Positions 18,169 through 28,453 of a stretch of DNA of 64,000 bases are shown here, in pieces. Position numbers and translations under genes: made by a program. The DNA comes from Tetramitus jugosus (Eukaryota > Heterolobosea > Eutetramitea > Acrasida > Vahlkampfiidae): contig OW569366.1 in the NCBI GenBank assembly GCA_937625935.1, positions 186,001 to 250,000 on the forward strand, in the 5' to 3' direction. The notes under the pieces are model-generated. The model did not search any database. It had not been told where the DNA came from and worked only from the letters and a program-made list of their open reading frames with translations. The first letter of the stretch is position 1, and every line of letters starts with the position of its first letter.

Positions 18169-19914
18169 TTAGTGGGCTTGAACTTTGTGTCCAGTTGGTT
18201 GGTAGTGCTCACTCTTTTGGAATGAGAGGATGCAGTTGTCGGCTGGCATCAAAGTTGGAGTGAAAATAATCTCATCGGATATTGGTGTTCTAGTACGAGT
18301 CCATGTGCTATTTCTGCAGAAGACAGCCAAGAAGCAAATTTGTTGATTGACAGCATATTGGCGGCCAAGACACATGTGAGGTCCAGTTCCGAATGGCAAA
18401 AAGTACTTTCCGTGCTTAATGTCTTCCGCTCTCTCACTACCCCATCGCTCTGGATCGAATTTGTGTGCATCAGTGAATCCTTGGAAGTGAGACTCATAGA
18501 TACTACCCATGAGAACAGATCCCTTTGGAACAGTGACATCCTTGGTCAACTTGTATTCTTCAGCGGCAACGTGAGGCATCATAGTGGTTGGCACTCTAAA
18601 TCTCAGATTTTCATGCACAACTTGTCTAGTGTACTCCATTTGTTCCAACAATTCTTGAGTCAATGGTTCGTCATTTGGTCTCAATCTCAATTGTTCTTCT
18701 TTAATCTTCTCAAACACTTCTGGATGTTGATCAACGAGAGCCAACAACCAAGTGAGAGCAGAAGTAGTAGCATCTTGACTAGCAAACAAAAAGTCCAAAA
18801 CAGTGCATGCAATCTTATTCGTATCCGTAAATTCAACTGTTTCTCCAGTCTTTTCCAATCTGCGCTGTTCTTCCATCCAAAAATCGAGCAAACATGTTGG
18901 AGCAGCATCATCGGCCATTCTGACCTTTGCCAACTCGACACATCTCTCCAAAATGGAAACAACCTTCTTTCTTGCTTGAATGGCCTTCCATTGAGTACCA
19001 CCTGGATAAGCAATTGGGATACACAACAAACCATCATTCATTTTCAAGTAAGCCTCAGCCATGTCAGCAGACTCTGCCTCAGTCAAGTATGTACCAACAA
19101 ACACTTCACATGAAGTCTCCAGAATCAAATCTCTCATCTCGGTTCTCACTTGTTCAGGTGCTGTTCTAGCCAAAAGCTTTTCAAGCTTTTCTCTCGTGTG
19201 TCTCTCTTGCATTGTCAAATAGGTGGACAATGCCTTGGTAGTAAACAAAGGAAGCAATTGCTTACGGAGAGCCACATGCTCTGGTCCATGCATGAAAGCA
19301 ATATTGTTGCTTCCCAAAATTTTTTCTGCGCCAAAAATCAAAAACAAGCGCAACTTTCCCTCTTGATTCATGAACACCTTACGAATCAGATCGTTATCTG
19401 TCAAATAGTAGACAAGCCTAAAATTAGCAACACACGAGAAATTATTTCGTGATCATCAGGATGATATCAATAGCAAGTGGGGATGATGACACCAATAGAT
19501 ACATGATGATCAACACAGTTGTAGTACAAATTCGTGTGTGACGTCACACATGATCAAGTAGTAATGATGATGATCAAGTTGCGTTTGAGATGAGATCACA
19601 ATAGCGAGATTGAAATAAAGAGAATCATATGATTGTTAGCAAATCTACAACAATCATCATCATACACAAAAAGAGAAATCAACATACTGTCCACCCAAGC
19701 TATTCCAACTGACTGGACCATATTGTCCTTGTTTTTCATAAAATTGCCAAGGTGTCCAAATCATGGATATCGTTTGACCAATGATTGGTAAGACCCATTT
19801 TGGACCAGGTATGGACTTTGTGTGCTTATAAACCCAAATCTGTTCCCATATCATGTAGAAAACAGCAGCAAAGAATAGGATTAATCCTACATCAAGTAAT
19901 GTAAAGTCTGCCAT
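18169..19914 (-). CDS. ERG5-like: cytochrome P450, CYP61/CYP710-type sterol C-22 desaturase
   Basis: Two exons, 19914-19688 and 19417-18169, with a 270-nt intron (GTATGTTG...TTTTAG) that joins in frame as GGQ-LVYYL, give 491 aa. An N-terminal membrane anchor (residues ~8-25) and a Pro-rich hinge (SIPGPKWVLP) fit an ER P450. The I-helix is LFASQDATTSALTW (~285-298), the K-helix is HENLRFR, then FDPERW and the heme-binding FGTGPHMCLGR with Cys near 424. The LFASQDA I-helix, the YTRQVVHENLR stretch and FQGF before the PERF box are typical of sterol C-22 desaturases (fungal ERG5/CYP61, plant CYP710), which add the side-chain double bond of ergosterol or stigmasterol. Substrate is inferred from family. 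Confidence 0.82.
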
Positions 19915-20668
19915 AGCTCTTAATCAAGTGTTGTTTTATCGAAGTATATAAATATAGCTATTGTTGTTTGTTTGTTTGTTTGTTTGTATTTGTGTTTTGT
20001 CAAATATAAAAATGTGTGTGCGATCGTTTTTTTGACTTGGCGATTTGCAGGATGCTGCAGGTGGACAATGGAGGAGGTGGAGGAATGCGTAGCTTTCTTT
20101 CTACCTCCAACTCATTAACAGAAGGGAGTGTGAATGAATCGGTCAGTGAGGACCATAGATAAGTCGCGGAAACCCCGGTTGTAACTGCGTTCGGGAGTGC
20201 GGGCAAACAGAAATGGGCCTTACTTCCGCCATTCTTAATGTTCCTGCTCGGACAATTGTTTGTAGCTCACATAAAGTTTCCGAAGCGAAGGAATTCAATG
20301 TTGAACGGCACCGAACACTACGAAACGATAAAAACCCCATCTTGGAGGTATCAACTAGACCCAGTAAAAAGAGCGATGATATCTTTACGGTTGTTGCTTT
20401 CAGAATGTTTGACAGTAAAATTCGAGCTCGAAGAGTCAAAGAGCTGAACTGGACCCAGAGATGCTGTGTCTAGGAGTCAAATCCAGACGTCCTTCTACAG
20501 TCAATGAAACGAAGAAAAACGTCAATTTTCGAATTCTTATGGTCAAAAAGATAGGCATGTCTAATTCTTTTCCTATCAGGGAATTCACTACCCGAATCTT
20601 AATTGTGACATTGACGAGATTCGTTAGGAGAAAAATGCAAGCATTTGGTGGAAACACGAAAGATCAAG
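19915..20668. other. intergenic with tetranucleotide repeat
   Basis: Upstream of the P450 there is an AT-rich tatataaatata at about 19945-19956 and a (TTGT)n microsatellite at 19964-19988. Between 20040 and 20660 frames up to ~98 codons exist on both strands, but none shows a domain or splice partner I can support. Confidence 0.45.
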
Positions 20669-22958
20669 CTACGATCTGGAGATGGAGTGTTCAGTGAACA
20701 CTTCCACAGATTGAGATGTTGTATTGTAAATGTGACTTTGGATGAAGCAAGATCCAACGGAACAAGTGGTCAGATAGACATGATCCAAAGATCCATACTT
20801 GTCCAAGTACCACATCTGGGGATCTTTCTTTCGAGGAGTCAATCCCCATGCACCTACAATATGCGCAAGAGAAAGGTGTTAGATGATTTTCTAGCAACAA
20901 AAGTGAAGAAAGAATGAACTTTGTCCATAGATTATACATACCCTGACCAAAGTACCGAATACCCTGACCCTCATCCACCACAAGATTATCGCGTATTGGT
21001 TGAGATTGGAAGAATACGTGGTAGTGATGCTCAAATGCAGCACTCAAATTGTACTTCTCGAACAGAGGCACCACTAAAGTTCGCAAGTCATACACAATAT
21101 CAGCAATCTCAGTCTGTACAACAGGATAGGCAGAAGCATGATAGAGAGCAATTCGGTTTGTTCTGTTTGCTGGAGTTCCGAGCATTGTATCGTTCAGCCA
21201 TTCTGTTTGTTGACCTCGAATAGGAGATATAATATGTGCATCTAGAATATAAAGGACCAAGTGCTGAGCAAACCAATGCTCGTGATATGTTGGAGCTTGT
21301 TGTAGGTTTTCAAGTCCAATCTCATGAGGAAAATAACGAAGATAGAATCCTACCTGAGAACGCTTCTTCCTGAATCCTCCTGCTTCATGATTTCCAATTG
21401 CAGTGAGCATGGGGGTTGATAGACCTGAATCTTGAATCGAATACTTTTCCCAGTTTTTAAACCACCTATCCATTACGAGGTAGCAACTAGGAATCCCGTT
21501 TTCATAGGCAATGTCACCTGCGATCACAGCAAATAAGGGTTGGCTCTTTGCGATCAATTTTGTCAGCTCGATTCCACTTTGACTCCATTCCATGTCTCCT
21601 CCACTGATAAAAGAGACGGAGGAGTTGGATGATAGACTCGGTGCAGTTTTAAACATTTTTGGTTCCGATTTCACCATACCAACACTTGGAAACACAGCGA
21701 CAGCAGTTACTGTATACACTGAATCCGGTTTCAAGTCAGTGAGATCAGCCCAGTATTGAAACCTTGATTGATCCTTAATCTCTGACATTCTAAAGAATTT
21801 TACATCAGCTGTCATCTCGATCGTATTGTTACCCACCAGCGAATAGATCACATAGGTGGCATTGGGTCGATGTGACTGCGTATGGAAATTCACAATCATT
21901 GATTGACTCATATCGCGAGGAACTGTGAAATATACTCTACAAATCTCGTTCATCTTACACACTTGACTCTCATATTTTCGACCTACAGCCGTGCTACTAT
22001 AGCCCTTAATCAGACAAACATGACAAGTAGGCATAATCAGTGCAATAGCCAATGCAATCGATGCAATCAACACCAACACAGCAACAATAAAATATTGTTT
22101 GATTCCAAGCAAGACATCCAACGGATAGTACATGATGTTTCGCATCTGTTCATGCCAAAATCCCAAACTCACATTGTTATTGTTGTTCTTACCCTCGACA
22201 TCATCCATCGTTGTCATTGTTGTGTGTATCACCATTACATCATGATGATCACCATTTCCATGATTCACAGTCACACGATCAAGCTCTACCATGTGACCAT
22301 TCCCATTTGCACCATCATTACAAGTGGTATTATGACTCGCAACATGATTCACCGTATTTTCATTCACTGCTTTTGGTTGTTCATTTGAATTTTTTTTCGT
22401 TTCATCCATTGATTTTGCAGCAGCACGTTGTTTCTTCTTGCGATAATTGACTCGAAAAACCTGAAGCGATCCAATAATGAAAAACAGTGAGGACACTGGT
22501 ATGGATGCTTGAATCGGTACCAATGAAAATAGGCTCAAAATCACAAATGGAAATCCAACCAAGAACCAACACCAAAACACAAAGAATCGATCCAAAATTT
22601 TCAACAATAATCGATGATCCAACCGTTGACCACACAATTTGATTGGAGCTTTCCGTTTTTTACCTTTTGTCAAAGTATCAGCATCAACATCAGCATCGCC
22701 ACCACTCAAATCATTTGTTTTGTTCGTTTGTGTGTTGTTGTTCGATAATGAGGATTGTTGTTGTTGTTGTCGCCGACGATGAAGAAGATAGGAGCATGTG
22801 AGACGCAGTGGTAAGAAAATGACGAGTGAAAGGACAAAGACAACAATGTAGATGGAGAATGCACCGAGGAGATACAGGTGATAATAAGTGATGATTTCTC
22901 TCGGTTTTCTTTGGTATTGACTGAGGTAGTATGATGCCTCAGAATCATGAATGTTCAT
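20669..22958 (-). CDS. membrane purple-acid-phosphatase-like metallophosphoesterase
   Basis: Two exons, 22958-20942 and 20853-20669, with an 88-nt intron (GTATGTA...TTGTAG). Splicing restores FGQG-AWGLTPRKKDP...CSVGSCF and a normal end, giving 733 aa. The N-terminal ~300 residues contain about four membrane helices and a Gln-rich/Asn-rich cytosolic loop. Then come a PAP-type fibronectin-like domain and a calcineurin-like phosphoesterase domain with GGDMEWSQ, AGDIAYENG, GNHEAGG, a YHAS block and EHHYH, which supply the usual two-metal ligands. Plant and animal PAPs are secreted; the membrane N-terminus is unusual. I chose the ATG at 22958, since the longer frame begins with TTG. Substrate is unknown. 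Confidence 0.8.
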
Positions 22959-23132
22959 TGTTTGATTGTTTTGTTTTCTTTCGTGCAATTAGCCTTGCGG
23001 AAACAGAAGGGTGACAATGGGTGAATGGAAGTGCCATGCGCGGGCTTTTGTGAAGCAAAAAGAATCTTTTTGAGGATAAGGAACGGCTTTGCGGATCAAA
23101 GGTGCCCTGATTAAAATTGTATCGTTTGTTTT

Positions 23133-26100
23133 TTACTTGGTTTTCACTGTTAGCTTTTTGTACACTTCAAAGTTTGCCATCTTCATGTCAATGAAGCTGC
23201 CATCCTTCCATTTCTGAATAAAGTTGTCATACAGTGGAGACAAAAAGTTGCCTGATTGACCCAATGGGATAATGAATTTGTCAGAGGCTGGAGCCTGACC
23301 ACCCTTGTAGTCATTGGCCATATCAATAATCTGTCTGTAGGAAACACCTTCTCTGGTGGTCAAGTATTGATCTTCAATGACACCAACATTGGCAGTTTCT
23401 GTACCACCAATGTTCATCATTGTCTTGGAGGCCAAGCATCCCATTGTTCTTCCCTTCAACAATTGATGAACAAAGTCAACTTGATGAATGTCTGATCCCC
23501 ATAATGGAACACTACCATAAGTCTTCTCCAAGCTCTCAATAGACTCTTCCAAAACAATTCCTGCAACTTGGAAGCAAGTCTTGTTGTAAGCGAGTGTGCA
23601 TCCAATGTCATTGTTGTTCAATGCATGAATCAAGTATGCTGGGTCTCTCCAGTTCTTGATCTTGTTGTTACTTTCCTTACTGATCATGTTACCCATGTTG
23701 TAGAACCACATTTCGAAGATGGATGCTTCTTGAGAATAGAGTTTCTCGTCAGCGTCCCACTTGACAAGCTTGTCTCTCCATGTATCAATTTCCTTTGACA
23801 CATTTCCGGCCAACTGCTTGAAGATGAAATGGAAATCTTCAAACAAGGCAGAGTGAACATCATATTGAATGTCTCTCATGTCCTTCCATGAAACAGTACC
23901 GTTGAAAGTCTTGTTAGCGAGCAAATAATCAATTCTTTGTGCTCTGTAAACCTCAAAGAAGTCTTGAGAAATGCTGTACTCGAAACCGCGTGGAGTCACA
24001 CGGTTGTTAGCAGAGGAAACAAATCCTCGTGCTGGATTCACGATTTGAGGCAACTTGTCAAATGGAATATAGTTGGTTGGTTCATCGAAATAATCGTATG
24101 TACCATTACCAGGAACAACATATCGACCACTGTGACCTTCAGATCTGATTGGAATCTTACCAGCCAAATGATAAGCAATGTTTCCTTGAGTGTCAGCATA
24201 GACAAAGTTTTGTGATGGCACAACGTACAATCTCATGGCGTTCAAGAAATCTTCGTGATTCTTGGCAAAGTTCAACTTCATGTAAGCAGAAACAGTGGTA
24301 TCAGCTTCATCTCTTCCAACCCAATGCATTGACAATGGAACACTCTGTTCAACACCCATCATATCATTGACCACTGGACCATAAACAGTCTCCAAAACAG
24401 TCAATGTGACATCGGCGCGACCCTTGACCTTGATAGTCTCAGTTCTCTTTTTGTAATCCTGAACAGCATTGTTGTGCACATAGCTCTCACCAGCCACCTT
24501 TTCATGAATGGCAAAAATGTCTTGAGCATCAGCAAAACTGTTCGTGACACCCCATGAAATATCCTTGTTACGTCCAATGATAACACCAGGAGAACCAGCA
24601 AAGGAAGCACCAATAACATCTAATCCATCAGCACTCTGGATGTGATTCAAGTACCAGATACCAGGAGCAGTCTGTTCCAAATGAGGATCATTGGCCAACA
24701 TTGGCTTACCACTCTTTGTCAACTTACCAGCAACAACCCAGTTGTTTGATGCTTTGGCCATCATTGGCTTCAAGAAGACACTATCAAAAGCACTGCTAAA
24801 CAACTTGGATTGCATTGGCTTATAGAATCCAGCAACTTCAGTCTTGGTGTTGTTGACCAAAGATGGTTGATAGAAACCATCATCATTGCTCAAAAGGGCT
24901 TCAAGCTCATCAATCTCCTTCTCAGACAGAGTAATGTTCAATTGAGCAGCACTCAAGACTGTGATCTTGTCCTTTGGATACAATGGCAACAATTGATCGA
25001 TACGACTCTTGGTCAAACCTTGTTGAAGCAGTCTGTAACGAATGATTTCTCTCTGATGGTTTGCAGAAAGTGAGAAGGCCATAACCTTTGACCAAGTGGT
25101 AACATCCAAAGGTTCCCACTTGCTTGGCTTAATCTTCAACAGAGAGAACTCTGGAGAGAGAGCAGGATTGGATTCATAGAATGCATTAATACCATCGCAG
25201 TATGCTTGGAGCATGTCCTTGATATCTTGAGAGAGAGCACTCAATGCACTAGTACCAGCAACACGGAAACCAATGGTACGAGATCCCTTATCAACATCGA
25301 TTGCGTCCGGTCCAGCAATCTCTGCCAAGGAGCCAGCACCAATACGCTTATGGAACTCCAGTTGCCACATTCTGTCTTGAGCGTGGACAACACCTTGAGC
25401 AAATAGGGCATCGTGAACGGTTTGTGCCTGAATGTGAACAATACCGTTGGCTTCACGAGTAATCACAGGTGGAGTAGATCCAGTGAGCTTACCGGATCCA
25501 AAGTTCAATGATCCAGATGTTTGAGGCAATGTGCTCTGTTGAATTGGAACAGCAACAACAGTGAACAAAAAGAGAACAATCATGGCAGCAACACTGACCA
25601 ACAATGAGACAGTCTTGAGAACAAAGATGAAAATCTTGGTAGTCCGTGATTCTTCACCATCATTGTCCTCATCGACGTCATCATCTTCATAGTCTTGATC
25701 ATACTCCTCATCTACATTGTTTGCTTCATAGTGACTGTTGTCATCAAATGTAGAAGGATCAGCAAACCAGGCAAATGGACCCTTGACCGGATTCTGTTGT
25801 GCTCGTTTCTTAAATAGTTGGAAAATGTGGAAAATGTGATAGAGGCAAAATGAGAGAACAATACCCTCCAATGCCACCAAAAAGATAAATTCTGCGTAAC
25901 CACAGACAAACAACAAGTGATAGTGCAACACTGCCACGACAGTGACACAGGCAATAGATCCAAAAACAATGACCCACAGCACTAGGAACAAAATCAAGTT
26001 CAACCACCTATTCTCAACAATCTTCTTCAGGAGGGATGGTTCAGGTTGATCTGCATAACCATGATCTTGTGTATCTTTTCTTAACAAACCGGTAGCACCA

Positions 26101-26150
26101 TTGGCTCCAGTGTTGGCATATTCATCAGAAACGGAACCGTACGATGCCAT
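23133..26150 (-). CDS. penicillin acylase family Ntn-hydrolase, membrane-anchored
   Basis: A single exon of 1005 aa. After a cytosolic start there are two or three hydrophobic helices (~46-110), an acidic spacer (EEYDQDYEDDDVDEDND) and another helix (~175-200). The enzyme domain follows: PPVITREANGIVHIQA and AQGVVHAQDRMWQLE mark the alpha chain. The SNNWVVAGKLTKSGKP segment near residue 466 supplies the catalytic N-terminal Ser released by self-cleavage. LANDPHLEQTAPGIWY and IGRNKDISWGVTNSFADAQD are further family blocks. Family members hydrolyse amides such as beta-lactam side chains or acyl-homoserine lactones and are mainly bacterial. The one-pass addition of membrane helices suggests a bacterial origin followed by anchoring on a eukaryotic membrane. 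Natural substrate is unknown. Confidence 0.87.
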   Translation of the reverse strand: MASYGSVSDEYANTGANGATGLLRKDTQDHGYADQPEPSLLKKIVENRWLNLILFLVLWVIVFGSIACVTVVAVLHYHLLFVCGYAEFIFLVALEGIVLSFCLYHIFHIFQLFKKRAQQNPVKGPFAWFADPSTFDDNSHYEANNVDEEYDQDYEDDDVDEDNDGEESRTTKIFIFVLKTVSLLVSVAAMIVLFLFTVVAVPIQQSTLPQTSGSLNFGSGKLTGSTPPVITREANGIVHIQAQTVHDALFAQGVVHAQDRMWQLEFHKRIGAGSLAEIAGPDAIDVDKGSRTIGFRVAGTSALSALSQDIKDMLQAYCDGINAFYESNPALSPEFSLLKIKPSKWEPLDVTTWSKVMAFSLSANHQREIIRYRLLQQGLTKSRIDQLLPLYPKDKITVLSAAQLNITLSEKEIDELEALLSNDDGFYQPSLVNNTKTEVAGFYKPMQSKLFSSAFDSVFLKPMMAKASNNWVVAGKLTKSGKPMLANDPHLEQTAPGIWYLNHIQSADGLDVIGASFAGSPGVIIGRNKDISWGVTNSFADAQDIFAIHEKVAGESYVHNNAVQDYKKRTETIKVKGRADVTLTVLETVYGPVVNDMMGVEQSVPLSMHWVGRDEADTTVSAYMKLNFAKNHEDFLNAMRLYVVPSQNFVYADTQGNIAYHLAGKIPIRSEGHSGRYVVPGNGTYDYFDEPTNYIPFDKLPQIVNPARGFVSSANNRVTPRGFEYSISQDFFEVYRAQRIDYLLANKTFNGTVSWKDMRDIQYDVHSALFEDFHFIFKQLAGNVSKEIDTWRDKLVKWDADEKLYSQEASIFEMWFYNMGNMISKESNNKIKNWRDPAYLIHALNNNDIGCTLAYNKTCFQVAGIVLEESIESLEKTYGSVPLWGSDIHQVDFVHQLLKGRTMGCLASKTMMNIGGTETANVGVIEDQYLTTREGVSYRQIIDMANDYKGGQAPASDKFIIPLGQSGNFLSPLYDNFIQKWKDGSFIDMKMANFEVYKKLTVKTK

Positions 26151-26693
26151 AACTACTACTACTATAGTGTATTGTTGTTATTAAAACTTCTTTTTTTTCA
26201 AACAAGTGTGTGTTGTTTGCGTGTGTGTAGTAGTTGTTGGTGGTGATGGTGGGTGATTTTGTTTTTTTTCTTGTGTTTTTGTGTGGAGCTTTTTACGAAG
26301 GCATTCGAATGTCGTGTGTGCGTCGCAAAGGCCACGAAATGGATAGCGGGGAAATAACTGATTTTGGCGCGATTGTCGTGTTTGTCCTTGCGTGTGAAAA
26401 CGCGAAAAATCCAAAGGTTGACCACACAAACTTTACCCGTGGATCGCACATCAAGAGAAAACCCTCATCAGATGTAGGAATGAGATCATGCGACCAGCTT
26501 TGAACATGTTTTGTTTCATGACTCAATTCCTTCACATGACATGCTGATTATTGTATTCAGAGGGAATGAAGGGACAAGTGAGAATCTTCGACCACGGAGC
26601 GTCGATCGGAAAAAAGGAATCGTGAAATGCGAAATTTAGCTCGGTCAAAGCAATGTCAAGTTGATTGGTCTAAGCAGGATAGTTTATGTTCAT
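26151..26693. other. intergenic between acylase start and eEF1-gamma-domain stop
   Basis: About 540 bp, GT-rich near 26210-26280, with a TTTTGGCGCG element at about 26361-26370 that resembles an E2F site in the acylase upstream region. Frames of 80-89 codons overlap on both strands and show no domain. Confidence 0.5.
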
Positions 26694-27200
26694 TTATTTG
26701 TAGACGTCTCTGGACAATGGCTTTCCAATGAGTCCAGCAACAGCTTCGTCATCCTCATCCTTGACAAGCATGTCCAAGATTTGTTCTTGTTGTGCAGCAT
26801 CGTTAAAGTCCAATTGAGTGAATTCAAAGTTTGGATACAAGTTGGATTCCAAGAACAATTGAGGGATCTCTGGAGTAGTGAACATCCACAATTGAGTCAA
26901 GACAAACTTTGCCTTCTCACTTGGTCCATGAATGTAGCACGATCCGTAGGCAACCTTGCGCACACCATTGTCCATGTACTGTTCTTGCAAGTAACCACCA
27001 ACCAAGTTCTCATTCATAAAGAGGAGAGCATAGAGCTCATCAGGGTACTTGTACTTGGCCAACCAGATGGAGTGATTTTGAGCATTTGGGTAGTTCTCCT
27101 TGAACCATTGCTTGGATTCGTCCTTTGATCTGTTGGAGACGACGTCTTTCCAGGTGTTGAGCTTGAATTCAGGGACTGTGACTGGGGTTTCTTCTGCCAT
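26694..27200 (-). CDS. stand-alone eEF1B-gamma C-terminal domain protein
   Basis: 168 aa, single exon, ATG at 27200. Almost the whole protein corresponds to the conserved C-terminal domain of elongation factor 1B gamma: WFKENYPNAQNHSIWLAKYKY, then ALLFMNENLVGGYLQ, RKVAYGSCYIHG, and a final acidic helix region. In most eukaryotes this domain follows a glutathione-S-transferase-like domain that binds the nucleotide-exchange subunits. That part is absent, and no upstream exon is evident, since the start has an ordinary 5' flank. It could be a separate gene for a split gamma subunit or a paralogue with another role. Confidence 0.75.
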   Translation of the reverse strand: MAEETPVTVPEFKLNTWKDVVSNRSKDESKQWFKENYPNAQNHSIWLAKYKYPDELYALLFMNENLVGGYLQEQYMDNGVRKVAYGSCYIHGPSEKAKFVLTQLWMFTTPEIPQLFLESNLYPNFEFTQLDFNDAAQQEQILDMLVKDEDDEAVAGLIGKPLSRDVYK

Positions 27201-28453
27201 TGCTTTGAGTTATTGTTGTTGTGTCTTGGTGAGAGAGATTGGTTCTTTTTTTTACAAGTATGCGAGCTTCAATTTGTGTGAAATGCACTGGCAACACGAC
27301 GATCGTGTATTTGGCGCATCGGCTATAATTCTCCGCATGGTTCAACAAGACGTGTTTCACTTCAATTCACCAACTGAAGAGTGCATGATTGTGATGACCA
27401 GCGGAAACGTTATGTAGTATGACAATGACCTATTGCAAGATCCTAGGTGTTATGGATTAAATAGGTTCAACTTGGCCTTAAGGTTGTTGTTTGCACGACT
27501 TTCTTGGTCCTACTTAAGAATTGCCGCTTCAGAAACCAATGACCGACTTCTCAACAAGACTCCAAATCAATCACCATTTGTTTATGAGTTCGTTGTTACA
27601 TCAAAGTGAGCTTTCCATCGAAATGGAAGGAAAGATAAATCATTTATACTCTACTAGAAGCCGTCAACCCAACCCCGCAATTACTTCTCTTTCACCACAA
27701 GCAACACCAAACAACATTTTGGTGGTAGGGCGCCTCTAATGTGCGATAAGTTGCTATTGACGAAGGAGAGGGTATTTGGCCGGACGTCATTGAAAAGTGA
27801 TGCATGAATGTTATAAGAGTGGTTTGCCTCTTTTCATATAGCTCTTGTTGAGTTCAATCGAACCCGAGACGTGTTCTCGTCCATCGAAGGGAGAGTCGAA
27901 GAGAAAATTGATGTATTGAGAGTTCCACAGCAACCTCAAAATTCGTTTTCGCTTGCAGTTGGGGTACAACTACCTGGCTACTTCTTGTTGTGGTACCAGC
28001 ATTGCGACAAAGTTCAGGGAAACTTAGTAACATCGTGGCATCTGCTTGCTAAACCAGAGAGTGTTGGTGCGCCTGCATTTACAAAGAAGACGTTGTGCGC
28101 GAATGGGTTATCTCCCGAATGCACCATTTGAGGAATCTGATCGCATAAAAATCTTGCGCCCTTATTTTTTGTCCTCAACGCATTGGAATCTCTCTTATCG
28201 GGACGAACACTTGACATGTTGTTGATGATGTGTGGGCCCAAAACAATACTACACACATCTTAGAGTTCGCAACTCTTGCCATGAGAGGTCATACCCTGAA
28301 ACAACAAGACCACTACAAGCCAACAAACAAACTCACACATAGTCTTGACTTGTAGCTAGAGACCAAAGATAGTTTCATCCCAACAACGACTACACAGAGA
28401 TTCCACAACAACAGACGTGTCTATCAGACTTCACAAAAAAGAAACAACTCAAA
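27201..28453. other. gene-poor stretch with unidentified open frames
   Basis: The stretch holds overlapping frames of 70-105 codons. The minus-strand frame 28256-28014 (VHSGDNPFAHNVFFVNAG...) looks protein-like but I do not recognise it, and stops follow on its 3' side. It may be a gene relic. The last ~150 bases should include the promoter of the receptor gene. Confidence 0.35.
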
